A DNA stretch of 64,000 nt from Anaeramoeba flamelloides (GCA_027625915.1 JANTQA010000032.1:13842001-13906000); one strand, 5' to 3'. Numbered from the stretch's first letter, positions 47,881 through 59,810 are shown. Notes: generated from the letters alone by a model not told the origin. A program made the numbers and translations.

Positions 47881-49373
47881 AGGTTTTCCAGGATTCAAGA
47901 AAATCTAGTAAAATTATTGATTTTCCAGGATACTTTTAAACCCTAAAAAATTTGGGAAAATTCCACAAAGCTTTCCAAAATTAATAATCATGAAAAAATT
48001 ATACTTTTACTCTATTCTTTTGAATTTGTGAAAACCTATGAAACTCGATATTTATCATAAGAAAAGTTTTTTTCATTACTTTACTCACAATTTAATCAAC
48101 TATCATATCAAGATTCAATTTTTATTATGATATATTTACATTTATAACAATTTTTGGATATTTATCAACATTTTATTTAAACTAAAATTTCAAAATTTTG
48201 TACAAAGTTAAAACAATTCAAAGAAAAATTATAATCCAAAATTTTCATTGGAAAATAATTTTATCTAATTTTGCCCAGTATTTTCTTTTTTTCATTAAAA
48301 TATTTTGTTTTACCTTTTGATACATGGTTACTTTATAATTTATATATAGATTGGTATTTACAAAATATATCAAATAATCTTTTTTTCCTATTTCAAGGAC
48401 AGTAAAACTTTAAATGCATCTAAGAAGCAATCACAACTTTTATTCTTTACTATTGTTTTTATAAGATTTTCACAAATAATTTGTGAAATGGTAACAAAAA
48501 TTCATAAAAATTGGATAAACAGTTAAAAGTGGATAAAATTTTTGTTTTATTAAATGTTACTAGAATCATAATTCTATTTTTTTTATTTTTGTGAAATTTT
48601 CAATAAAAAGTATTTTTATTGTGAAAGATCAAAACCATAATCGTGTGTGGATTTTATTTGATTCCAGTTTTTTGAAAAATAAATTAAACAAAATTTTCAT
48701 TAATGTACCCATACTGCTATTTGAATAATAAATGGGATAAAAATTTTCTCTGGAGTTTCTGCTTTTTTCTTTTTCAAAGAACGAATTTCAAAGAAGTAGA
48801 TTACAACTTGATATTTATGATTTGATTTTTTTTTTTTGGATCTTTTTTACAGACTGGCAAAGTTATAAATTGTGGTGAACTAAGAATCGCGAGTGGACCG
48901 AATATCGCAGAAATTTCAAAAAGTAATAGATTGGAATTTGTGCTATCTATTTATTTGCTTGGTCCTTTTTTATTGATAGCTATATATTGAGTGAACTCAG
49001 AATCCTACTTTCTTGCAAACTCAAATTATTTAAGAAAAGCCAATGGAAAAGGAAGTGAAAATTTTTTCGCGTTTATATTTCAAATATCAGCAAAAATGTT
49101 TGAAAGATCAAAGGAAAATTTAACTCTTTCAGATTGATACACAAGTTTATATTTTGTTTTCGGTTAAGAATGTAATACTTTTGTGGTTTATTTTATTTCT
49201 TTAATTCTTATGGTTGTGCTTTTGTTTCGGGAAAGCTAAATGAAACTTTTGTTCAATTTATTTTTCTCAAAACAATCTTATTGTAGTAATTTTTTTTTAA
49301 CTTTTTAATATTTCAAAAATATACTTCTTCAGGCGTCATCCAAAGTGTTTGTTTTTTTGGAGAGGTACTAAGA
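47881..49373. other. Intergenic, with old partial copy of family F3
   Basis: 48178-48310 resembles the left part of the F3 elements at 3443 and 9042 (AAACTAAAAT, ATTCAAAG, TTTCATTG words in order), but is much older. Around 48853-49000 there is an open frame of about 60 codons following a good acceptor (TTTTTTACAG). Half of it overlaps a short repeat shared with 37136-37190, so no gene was called. Confidence 0.4.
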
Positions 49374-50125
49374 CTATTTTTTAAGCGCTAAGCTAACAGA
49401 AGAAATAATTTTCTCGAAAACTACATTGGGGGGAAGAGAAGCATCAATTTTGATTAGCTGATCCTTTTTCTGGAAATAATTTTCCATAATTTCTTTATAT
49501 TTCATGTATTGGGCAATCCTTTTGTTAAGTATGCCTTTTGTGTCGTCTTTTCTCTGAATAAGAGCTTCGCCAGTTATGTCGTCTCTCATTTGAACTTTAG
49601 GTGGTTTAAATGTTCTGTGGTATATTCTTCCACTTTGAGGATGAATTAATCGCCCGAGCACCCTTTTGTAGAGCAAAGCCGGGTTGATCTGAAATAAAAC
49701 ACAGCAAGTCAATGACTGGTTTTTTTGTTGAAGAACGCTGGAAAGCATATTTGCAGTTTCAATCGTACATGGCGTTGCATCAAAAATTGCCCCGTTCCAT
49801 AAATCATTCTCTTGGAACCGCTTCCCAAGAAGGTAATTCACATTTTTTCCACTTAACAATTTTCCGTTCTTAAGCACAGTGCGTATCTCTTTCCCTAAAC
49901 TTGACTGATCGTTTTTCATTTTTTTGATTAAAGAGCCGATACTCTATTTTTTTTTGTTGTGGTATGTTTTGTTTTGTGAGATTAATGTTTGTTGATCATG
50001 TTCATTTTTCAATGGAAAGAAGAACTTACAACATGTGGAATATTATAATAGGTCTTCAAAAGTGCTGATTGTGTTCCTTTACCACAACCAGGTGGACCGA
50101 GTAAAGACAAAAAAACCTTTTTCAT
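49374..50125 (-). CDS. Adenylate kinase-like protein with altered AMP site
   Basis: Exons 50030-50125 and 49374-49943 join in phase 0 across an 86-base intron (GTAAGT...ATAG), giving 221 residues, the length of long-form adenylate kinases (ATP + AMP = 2 ADP). The P-loop is intact (GPPGCGKGTQ, residues 10-19). The lid is intact (GRLIHPQSGRIYH, FKPPK, DDITGEAL, residues 129-160), as are the catalytic arginines equivalent to E. coli R123, R156 and R167 (R130, R163, R174). The AMP-binding half is not: the usual STGDMLR is SIGSLIK (residues 33-39), and the usual DGFPRT is DATPCT (87-92). The equivalents of T31, D33, R36 and R88 are therefore replaced. The frame is otherwise clean. It may use another acceptor or serve as a pseudoenzyme. 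No targeting peptide is visible, so it is probably cytosolic. Confidence 0.92.
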
Positions 50126-50832
50126 CAAGCCAAAATTATCCAAAAATAAAAACTTTTTACGAATTTTCTTGTGTTAATTCTTTTAGGGAATATTTTAAAA
50201 GTTATTTAGCGAGGTAAACCGGTTATTTTTTTCATTTTGACCTTTTTATCGAATTATTATAAACATATTCTTATTCCCAGGATTAAGTATATGAAAAATT
50301 TGATTTTTAAGGGAATAGCGTCACCCTAGATATCTCTATAATCAAAGTATATTGGAAATAGCTGGAAATGGTAATAGTTGGCAAAGGGAGGTCATTGAGA
50401 TTGTTGACTTGATTACGTTGAAAGTTACCCAGCAACTGTTGGTACATAATTCGCGGGTGATAGGTATGGCGATTTGCCCGCCATCTGATCAAAATTTTTC
50501 ATCGCATTGGTATCTGGTTTTGATTGACTGCACGTGGATTAATTTTGTGGTGGGTTTTACACTCTCAAATGGACATGTATGATCAATTTGTTGGTCTACA
50601 AGCGAAAAGAAGGTTCTTCAAAATTAAAAATCTCAAAAAATTCGATTTAAATTATCTGTAGTAAAACCTTTCCCCAAATCATCGATTATTGCTGATTGTA
50701 AGCAAATGATCTTTTATTTTTATCTGACTAAATTGCTAATAAAAGACTCTAAAAAATATATTATAAATCTTTTTGCACAATAAATTATTACATTTTTTTT
50801 TTTTTTTTATATTGAAGGGAGGAAATTAGTTT

Positions 50833-51170
50833 CCTCTTACAGCCGTTAGATTTTTTTTATGTTTTGTTTTGATTAGAAAATCAATAGATTTGGGAAATAA
50901 ACCAAAAATTAAATAAAAAATTGTTTTATTTCAAAAATTAAAAAAAATCGCCTTTAGCTTTTCTAATTCAAAAGAATTGCGAAAAATCTATGATTTTGCT
51001 TAATTCTTTAAATTCTTGAAAAAAAACTGCTGGATTTTCATGAGTTTTCTGTTTATTTGGAAAATCTATTGATTTTCCATAGAAAATAGAAAACCTCAAA
51101 AAACCCTAGAACACTTAACAAAACAAACAGTAAACCTCAAGAAAACCGAGGCACTTCTCTAATTTAGAAA
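50833..51170. repeat. Hairpin modules nested in R3
   Basis: Contains the GGGAAATAAACC... / ...TTTTATTTCAAAAA foldback, a TTGCGAAAAATC / GATTTTGCTTAATTC palindrome and a GAGGCACTT spacer word. These are the same three module types as at 40-42 kb. They interrupt sequence that is continuous in R1. Confidence 0.6.
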
Positions 51171-51433
51171 TTTAAATTTAGAAATTTTAATAAAGAGTCA
51201 TGATTTTCTTTATAATTAACTAATGATAAAACAAATTATGAGACTTTATTTTGGATAATATCAAGAATATTATTCTTTACTTGATGAATTATTACATTTT
51301 TACTAATAACAAGTATTAAAAATTTTCATCTTGGAAATTTTATTATTGATTCCTTCTCCAAATCTAAAAATAGAAAAAAGAAAATAATTATGTTCCAGTA
51401 TTTAATAATTCATATTTAGAACTTTCAGAAGTA

Positions 51434-51912
51434 CAGTGGTATAAATAAACCATGTTTTTTACTTTAACCCATTGATAAAATTTAACGCATTGAAAAAATA
51501 TTAGGTTGACTGTAGAAATAAAAAAACAAATCAATGGGCTGAAAACAGAATATAAATAAGAAATAAGGTTCTTTAAATAAAAGCTAAAAAAGAATTATGA
51601 AGATATGAAAAGGTTAAAAAGTAATTTTTTGACAAAAACAATTAGAAAATTTTAATTTTTTGAATTTTTATAAAAAATCATTTTATCTCAGAAATTTTGA
51701 AAATATAAGGTAATTTATAAATCAAAAGTATCTAATATTATTAAACCATTTAAATTAATCAAATATCTAACCAATAAAGTCTATTTGAATCTGAACAAGG
51801 GATATACATGGTTCTTCCTAACTGCCGATACCCAAGTCTGAAAAAAAAAAAAGTATGAGTTAAATTTTGGTAATGGGTTAAAGGTTTTTAATACGAGTTA
51901 TTCACACGACGG
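51434..51912. mobile_element. TA-flanked TIR element of 479 bases (mariner-type, distinct from F1)
   Basis: Starts CAGTGGTATAAATAAACC and ends with an inverted counterpart reading GAGTTATTCACACGACGG. Imperfect terminal repeats of about 38 bases run inward to ACTTTAACCC and GGGTTAAAGG. TA borders both sides. The related copies R1 and R2 show the uninterrupted site (AAAAGTAACTATTTTT in R2), so the TA duplication is directly visible. No ORF. Confidence 0.8.
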
Positions 51913-52148
51913 TAACTATTTTTTAATTTTTTAATATCAAAGATTTACTCACTAATCATTGACGTTTAAAAACCTATGGACTGATTTTTTTTTTTTTTCC
52001 TTTTTATAAATTTAGTTGTAATATCAATTTATTTTCAAATAGGTGAATATAACTTGTTAAAATAATCTATTGGTTAATTATTTATTGTTTAAATAAATGA
52101 AATCTTTATATCTTCTGATCTAAATTTCGAGATGAATTTTAAGAAAGT

Positions 52149-52177
<29 letters not shown>
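52149..52177. repeat. (TA)n microsatellite
   Basis: About 14 TA units at the right limit of the R3 homology. Confidence 0.9.
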
Positions 52178-52180
<3 letters not shown>

Positions 52181-55100
52181 AATTTTTACTAACTAAGCTA
52201 AAAAAATGAAAAAAAATAAAATTTTTTCTAGTAATATAAATATTGTTTATTTCAAAAAAAAGATCTTTCTTGTATAGTATTTTACTGATAAAGAGTATTT
52301 TTGATTTTTTTTGTTTTTTTTTTTTTTTTTTTGAGAAATAAATAGATAAGTTCTTGGAAATGGTATCTAAATATTAAAAACAGAAGAGACAGGTGATAGG
52401 AAAATTTTGTATATTCTTGGGATTTAATATAATAAGTTATTATTTTTTGAGAAAAAAATGGAATTAAATATCAGATAGTTATTGGTTTACATTGTATTTA
52501 TCTTGAGAGTTTAAATGTAATTAGGAAAATAACTTTTCAAAAAAGGAGATAATTGCTATAAATGTATTTTGTAAGTAGGGGTAATTATCAAAAACTTTCA
52601 TTTAGAATTCTGAAATTCATTGATATTAATGATCTAAAATGAATGACTAAACAAGCTTTTAAGAATTATTTTTTCTAATTTTTTTAATTATTTTTTTTTG
52701 CCTTAAAGATCCTCGCAACTTCAAACAAATAATAACTCATTGAATTTGACTCATTGAATCGAAAATGAGAAATATACTCATCTTTATATATGTTATAAAT
52801 AACATCCTATCAAGATAAATATAATACTTGTTTTTCTCAAAATAATTCAAATAATATTTATTAGTTTATAAGTTCAAAAAATAACTTTTTTTTTCTTTGC
52901 TCAAAAATCCTGTTAATTACGAAAATTTTCACAGCAATATATCTCAATGATTTTTAAGTGCATAATTATTCTTGATATATGTTTTTAAATAAATTGAACA
53001 AGGGAGTAATTCAGCTTTCCAAAAAAATTTCAAAGATCAAATGGAAATTTAATTTATAGAATCTTGTAAATCAGTCATATTATTATTTTTCTGTTCGAGA
53101 ATGTGGTATTTTGATTATTTTTTGAATTATTGTTCTTTTTTATTATGTTGGTGTTTTATTTAGGAACCAATCTCGATTAAATTTTTTTAGTAATTTTAAT
53201 AGAAATTGAGAAAACTTTTTTCCAATTACTTAGATTAGAAATGCCCTATTTATTTTCAATATTAAACATATTTCTAGATCAGGAATCCTTATTTAGAAAT
53301 GGGTCAAAAAAAAAAAAAAAAAAAATAGATACTAGCCCTTAAATAAACTGTGAAAATTAAAATAGTATTGTTTCAACTGAATACTGATTTTTTGAGAAGG
53401 TGATCAATTATTAAATTATAATATTCTTTCAAAAAGGTTCATGAATAACACATCACATAATCTGATAAAATTGTTTCTCATTATTATAAAATTATCTCTT
53501 TTTTAAAGGTTTTTTTTCTTAATAATATTTATTATTTTTTATTTAAAAAACGCTGATTCAAAAAAAAAACGAAAGATCTTCATTTAAATTGTATTTATTG
53601 TTGGAAATTTCGATCAATTAGACAAGAAAAAGCCCTAAAGTAATACATATTCAACTTCCAGAAGACTTTATAATTTAATAAAAAAAAAATAGCAAATCCA
53701 AGTTTATAAAATCATGAAACATTGGTATATAAAATAATTCCTTTTTTGTTTTAATTTTGAATGATTTTTAATTTTTTCAAACCAACTTTTTGCGAAAAAT
53801 AAGTTGGATCACTGGAGATTTTTTTTCTTTTTTTTTATTTTTTTTTATAATATTTTTTTAGCTTTAAAAATGAAAAAATGAAATTTCCATTTTTAAAAAT
53901 AAAAAAATGTTCCTTTTCCTTTATTTTATTTTTGGTTTTTTTCAATTTTTTTTTTCTTTAAATATAAAAACTCTTGTTCTAATATGGATTAAATGATTAT
54001 TTCTATAAGAATGTATCTGGTTCAAAATCAACATCTTATTACTTAAAAGGTCAATTATTTCGAATTTTGAAAACATGATAATCAAAAAAACTTACTCAAT
54101 TCGACAAAACTAAATTTTTTTTATGTCAGACATAATTTTTTTTTTTTTTTTAGAATTCAACATCTAATTTACACATTACTGTATACATAATTATATATCA
54201 ATTTTGACAGTTAAATTATTGATTAAGAAGTTAATTTAAAATTAGTAAGAAATTTAATTAAAATTTTCCTACTTTTCCCCTATTTTTTTGAATTTTTTGT
54301 TTGTTTTCATAAAAATTTGAAACTATTTTTAGAGAAAAAATTTTCAATTTGATTCTTCATTTGGAGATGTTGTTATTTTTAGAGTATGAAAAAAGTAGTT
54401 TACATTAAAAATAATACCAGGAAGTGTTTTTAATTGTTAGAATGTAGAAAATTGTTGTGTAATAATATCTATTTTCCTACAAATCCTTTATATAAATAAT
54501 CAAATTTTTTTATCAAATAAATAATAAACCAACCTAAAGTTCATGAAATTCAGTTTTATAAAGAATACTCGAATAATTTTTTGATCAAATTAACTAGATC
54601 TGCTAATTTTGAAAAAAAATAGAGGTTTATAGAGGTTTAAGAGGATTTTATTATGATAATTTTTATTCTTGTTTTTTGACTGATAAAATAGTGTTTTGAG
54701 CAAGTTTAATTTCATTAATCATCATTCTAAAAAGCAGATGAACTATAATTTTAAAAAATTGGTTCTTAAATAAAAGATTTGTTTTTAAATATTTGCAATT
54801 AAACAAAAATTTCGGGAATATACACAATTAGAAATCTTGTAAGGGATTTTGTTCATATACTGTATTTTTTTTTTTCTGCTATAATAGAACTTTAAGAAAC
54901 CAGTAACAAATTTATTTTTGGTTTTTTGTTGGTTTCTTTTGGTATTTGATGTGTATGTCCTCCTTTAAAAGAAATACAACTTTTATATTTAGATAGGATA
55001 TACAAAACTTAACTAGTTATTTAAATAATAGTAAATGAAAAGATCGAAATTCTATATTTTAAATTTAAAAATTGTTTTATTCTGAACTTTTAAAAACTGG

Positions 55101-55189
55101 CAATTTAAACATTTTTACAAATTTTGAACGGTTTTAAGAAAATTATTTTCAGGTTTTTAAAAGCAAACAAATATTTTTCTCTTTAAATT
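52178..55189. other. Intergenic, no gene seen
   Basis: Three kilobases of AT-rich DNA without a supported gene. 54840-54965 is an inverted fragment of repeat family T (AATAGAACTTTAAGAAACC). Long A and T runs occur throughout, for example at 53308-53326. Confidence 0.45.
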
Positions 55190-55385
55190 CATTGAGTTCC
55201 GCTTTTAAGACACAAACTTTTAACTAAATTTAAGGTACAAAAAATCTCAAATTAAGGAACAAAATTCAAATTTTAGTAAATTAATTTGTCAAAAAAAAAA
55301 AATTCCAAAAAATGTGCTTTTATTTGAGATTTTATTGTTCCTTAAATTTCGTTCGGGGTTTGTAACTCAAAAGTGGAACTCACTG
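55190..55385. mobile_element. Palindromic Tc1/mariner-type MITE (F1), older copy
   Basis: 196 bases. Ends read CATTGAGTTCCGC and GTGGAACTCACTG. TA follows the right end (55386-55387), but the left flank has lost it. The arms keep AAGACACAAACTTTTAA and its inverted partner. Confidence 0.7.
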
Positions 55386-57916
55386 TATCTTTAAAAAATT
55401 TTCAAAAATTCAAATTCTTATCTTTTTTGAAATTATTTTGTTTTTTTCCTTTTTTTGGGCTTTAAAAAAACTTGAAGAAAGTTTTTAAATTTTTTAAAAA
55501 GATTGAAAGAATATCGGAAACTGAAATATTGATCTCTTTGTGTTTAAAATTTCCAAAAATTCTAAAAATGTATCAATCTGGATTGTGCTATTCTTGTTTG
55601 ATTTATGGGATTATTGCCTCTTATTTTTTTTTTTTTTTTTTCACATAGATAATACAGTGTTTATTTTTATAAAGAGAAGATTAAACTCTGATAAAAAAAC
55701 TCATTTATCAACTTTATAGAAATGATCTATCATTTTTAAAAGAATTATTTTTAACTAAAGTTTTTTTTTCAGAAAAAAGAAATGATCGATAATTTGAGTT
55801 TGAATTTTTGATGGAAAAAAATTGCTATTTAAATAAAATCTCACTTATTCAGAATTTCTTAGAGTATATATATATTGACAAATAACCTTTAAAATTTAAT
55901 TTTATTTTGAAAATAAAAAAAATATTGTATCAATAAATGAATTCTTTAAGATCCATAAAAAAATTTGATCTTTTATTTTATTTACAATTATTCATTATAT
56001 TTCTTGAAGAAAAGATAAGTGTCTAGTCACTTTACAGGGATATATTCAATGTCCAACAAGTAACGTGTCATAAAAAAAGCCTCTTGTTTGTTATTAATCA
56101 GGAGTCGTGATATAGAAAAAGTTCCTCCTATTTGCCTTATACAGAAAAATTTTTATTGTGTATATTGAATAAAAAATGGTTATTAAAAGAAATCATGTAT
56201 TTAATATCCCCTATCAGCTGTGACAAAAAAACACCAATTAAGAATAGCTATTTGAGATGGGTTTACTCAGAAATAATTATAGAATATTTTTTACAATTGA
56301 TACAATTATTTTCAAAAAAAAACGAATTTAAAAGAAAAATCATTAATGTTCTGGAGGATTATTCTTGAAATATAATTGATCTAACTGGTGTAAAATACGT
56401 ATTCTTGATTGATTTTTTTTTAGTGTACTTCGAAAGGTGATGTAACAAAAGTATTTTCCTACAAAATAAGTTAGTAAATAAAATCCAGACTCGACTTTTG
56501 AGTTTCTGTATAACCTTAGTTTAAAAGACAAATTCTTTAAAAAAAAAACAAAAAATTCTCATTTTATTTCAATAAAAACTATGAAGGAAGTAAGTACATT
56601 TTACGAAATTGAAAAATTTTAATTGTGTGAACATAACTGAAGTATATTTTTTGAGTGTAACCAGATATTGAAACTTTGTACCAAAAATCGTAACACTATT
56701 CGCTACTCTATTTGTGAAAAGAAAGCGAACACAAAGTAATTCAGAGTTGAACCTTAAGGGCCGAGTCATTACGGTGAAATTTTTTTCTACAAAATGGAAA
56801 AAAACTTTTAAGGGACTAGTCTTCTACGACAACAAGGCAAAATTTTAAAATATGTTATTGGTGGTATTCTTTACTTACAAATTTTGTAGATCTCAAGTGT
56901 CAAAAAATTCTGATCGATTAAAAAAGCCATAAAAGAAAATTAGTTTAGTGAGATCAATTTTTTTTTTCCATTTTTTCAGAAAAAGAAAACTATTAAATTC
57001 TTTTTTTTTCTCACAATTTATCTAATTTTTCCCCCGTTTATTGCAATTTTGATCTTTATTATACTATAAAATTTCTTTGTTACCAGTAATATTAATATAA
57101 ATATTTTTTTTCTTTTTTGAGATAAAACTTTTGGTTAACGAAAAAATTGATTTATTCAACGGATTAAAAAATAATTGTATTTTTTTAAGAATAATAGTTA
57201 TAATAATCAAATATTTAAAGTCATGTAAAAATTTTACGCAGAAATTTTGTTTTTGTATTAAGACAAAATTCGATTTTTCAAAATAAAATTTTCTTAAAGA
57301 TATTTGAGAATTAGTTAATTTTTTCCTCTAAATTCAAAATCAATTTTTTTCTGCCAAAAATGAATTGAATTGTTATAAGGATTCTTGTGAATAAGACCAA
57401 ACAATTTTTAAAAAAATTTTTCAAAATTGAAAATTTTTTTTCAGTTTTTTTTCATTTTTTGAAAATCAGAAAACAACTTTTTCAAAACCTTAAAGAAAAA
57501 TTTTTTTTGCTTAATAGATCTCAATTTAATTGATAAAATGTAGTTAAGCTTCTATACAATATTCATTTATTGAATCACCAATACCACAATTAGTTTTATT
57601 GGCTGAGATTTGAATTGAAATATTAATCAAAGAAAAAGAAACCAAATAAAAAATTTGCTTTCAAAATCAATACTTTCCAATATAAAACGAAAAATTTGTT
57701 TTCCGATTTTCAAGAATTAACTTAATTTTTAAACAAAATAATAGGTTACTTTTTTTCGTTTTATATTGGAAACATGTAAATTTTGAATTTCAAAAAGCAG
57801 ACTCAAATCAATAAATTGTTTAAATGAGGTTAACTCATCCATTTCATAAGTCGAAACACAAATTACAAAAAAAAAAATTTTCAAGATCTTGACAAGATTT
57901 CATTTTATTTTTAAAA
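55386..57916. other. Intergenic, old repeat copy and one unassigned ORF
   Basis: 55650-56045 resembles 63340-63730 (CTCATTTATCAACTTT, then AAAGTGATC/AAATGATC words and TTCTTGAA), marking an old dispersed repeat. A plus-strand frame at 56132-56368 has protein-like composition (SYLRWVYSEIIIEYF) but starts from TTG, has no family match by eye and follows an in-frame stop; it may be a remnant. A TTAAGGGACTAG word at 56808 resembles the end of the TTAA elements. Confidence 0.35.
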
Positions 57917-58597
57917 ATGACTACTCCCTTAAATAATCTTTATGAGGACCTAACACCGATCAAAAACCAACCAACCTATGATCTACGATCGATCTCCAAA
58001 AATCAACAACTCAAGATGAGAACATTTTTAGAAAAAAGAGTCAAAGAGTAACACTGAATTTTCAATTAGAAAGGTTTTAAATTTCAATTTTGAAAACAAC
58101 AATGTCAGTTTTGAAGTGTCACTCTTTGGCGCTTTTGGAGATCTCAGTGATTTTTTTTTTTCTTTTTTTTTTCATTTTTCAAATGATTTATTATATTCAT
58201 AAGAATATTACATAGTCCTTACTTGGTCAAAAGTAGAGGGTTACTAAATAACCACAAATCAGATTAAATCCAATTAAATTGTTTGCGCACTTCAAGTAAG
58301 CAATTTGTTTTTAAATTAAAGAAATTTAACCCTTTGAAAATTTGAAGAAAATGAGAAAAGATGAATTTTTTTTTTTAAATTTTGATTTTTTGAGAAATGA
58401 GAACTCTTTTAAATTTATTTTTCTTTGTTGAATTTTTTATCAAAGATGATCCAATGAAATTTTTTTTTTGTTATTTAAATTTTGTCAACCAAAAGAAGGG
58501 CTATTTCACAATACTCTTTTTTAATCTCAGGCCACCCCTTGAGTATGGATTATATTCACAGCAAATGACTAGACCCTTAAATTTTTCAATTTTTTGA
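57917..58597 (+). CDS. Small two-exon gene, 65 residues, unrecognised
   Basis: Exon 57917-58047 starts with ATG and reads MTTPLNNLYEDLTPIKNQ, ending ...MRTFLEKRVK plus two bases. The donor is GTAACA. The acceptor is TTAATCTCAG at 58521-58530, and exon 58531-58597 continues in frame as PPLEYGLYSQQMTRPLNFSI to a TGA. The donor and acceptor are good, the phases match, and the composition is clearly coding (balanced amino acids, G+C above the surroundings), unlike the poly-Lys chance ORFs nearby. The intron is 483 bases. There is no signal peptide, membrane segment or Cys. The charged helix-like middle and the Pro/Tyr-rich end suggest a subunit or adaptor that binds a larger partner. I do not recognise the family. 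The gene is complete from Met to stop. Confidence 0.55.
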
Positions 58598-59647
58598 ACA
58601 TTTTTTTTTGATTCACTTTTTGGTTTTATTAATTTGGTTTTGGATCAAGAGATGTGATTATACGAACAATTGAAATTAATCTAAGAATAAACAAAAAAAA
58701 TACACATGAGTAGATATTAATTCGAAACAAATAATTTCTTTTGAAATACTAAAAACGAAAAATCACCATTTCAAATAAATTTGTTGAAATCAAAAATGAA
58801 AAAAAAAATTGACCAAAAAAGCCTATTTTTGAATAATGATTTTCTTTATCTTCTTAGTTTGTATGAACCCAAACTATTTTTTCCTTGAATTTCTTGACCC
58901 CTTACTGTTTATTTGTATTTTACAAAACATTTTTTGACAAATTTACTTTCAAAATTCATTTTGATTAATATTTTGATCAAACCAAGTTAAAAAAAGGAAT
59001 ACTATTTCAAAAATTAAAATAAAGGAGTTGAATTCTCGGAATCAAAAAACAGTTACAGAAGATTCAAATCAAAATAATTGAAAAATTCAAGAAAAAATTC
59101 GATCAGATACGGAATTATTTTGAGTTCTCTATTTGTTTGGAAAATAAATAATTATCAAATCAAAAGAATTCATCCAATAAACCCTTACTCTCAAGAAGAA
59201 TTTAATAAGTAAGCTATTTAGTTAAATAAAGCTAGAATTAGATGAATTAAATGAAAATAGGATTTTTAAATCCATTTGAGTAAATCTTTAGAAATAAAAT
59301 GTAATTTGTTTGTCAAAAATTGTCCAAATAAAATGATTTTGATTGAGAATTAAAAATAAAATCAAATTAAGAATAAGTAATTGTGCCAAATGTTATAGAT
59401 AAGATCAAGAAATAAATGATTTCTATTTATTTTTTCTTGATCAATTTTTTTATTTTTTTGATTTGCTTTTTTTTGTTTGGTATGAAAATATTTTATACTA
59501 GGATATATTCCACTCTTGTGTTTATTCAAATGTCAATGTATTTGGCTAAAGTAATGATTTAAAATAATTCAGTTTCGCATAATTGGTGGAACTCAAAATT
59601 TGAAAAATCTACTTACCCACTTAAAATTTTTTATTCCAAAATTTTTA
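58598..59647. other. Intergenic, no gene seen
   Basis: AT-rich spacer between the small gene and the tRNA-bearing inverted repeat. No feature was recognised. Confidence 0.45.
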
Positions 59648-59722
59648 TAAAAAAAAAAAATACATCACATTTTTTTATATTTTTTTTTAAATTGAGAATG
59701 TAAAAACCTAATAATCATCTTT

Positions 59723-59730
59723 AAAAAAAA
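59723..59730 (-). terminator. Pol III terminator of tRNA-iMet copy 1
   Basis: T8 on the minus strand, eight bases after the discriminator base. Confidence 0.85.
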
Positions 59731-59737
59731 GGTACTA

Positions 59738-59810
59738 TAGCATTGGGAGGTATCGATCCGTCCGACCTTCAGGTTATGAGCCTGACACGCTTCCTCTGCG
59801 CCACAATGCT
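59738..59810 (-). tRNA. Initiator tRNA-Met (CAT), copy 1
   Basis: A 73-base cloverleaf: acceptor AGCATTG paired with CAATGCT, D arm GCGC/GCGT, anticodon stem TCAGG/CCTGA with loop CTCATAA (CAU anticodon), and discriminator A. Initiator traits are the A1-U72 pair, the GTGGCGCAGAGGAAGCG word and the T loop ATCGATA starting with A in place of T. The A box (TGGCGCAGAGG) and B box (GGATCGATACC) form the internal promoter. Two oddities: the T stem is GGACGG against CCTCC, which pairs only if one C is bulged, and the anticodon stem has two, not three, G-C pairs next to the loop. Confidence 0.93.

Larger units (their letters stand above)
50311..52150. mobile_element. TTAA element copy R3, enlarged by nested insertions
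   Basis: Begins GGGAATAGCG right after TTAA (50307-50310) and shares ATCTCTATAATCAAAGTATA with R1. Internal segments homologous to R1/R2 are found at about 50740-50800, 51280-51433 and 51913-52150. Between them lie a G+C-richer island (about 50345-50590), hairpin modules (50833-51170) and a TA-flanked element (51434-51912). The right terminal repeat was not found; the copy ends at or near the TA run at 52149-52177. Confidence 0.6.

Noticed and set aside
48853-49000. Open frame after a good acceptor (TTTTTTACAG)
   Set aside because: Half of it belongs to a short repeat shared with 37136-37190 and no partner exons were found.
56132-56368. 78-codon plus-strand ORF
   Set aside because: Starts at TTG after an in-frame stop and has no recognisable family. 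It is mentioned in the intergenic entry only.
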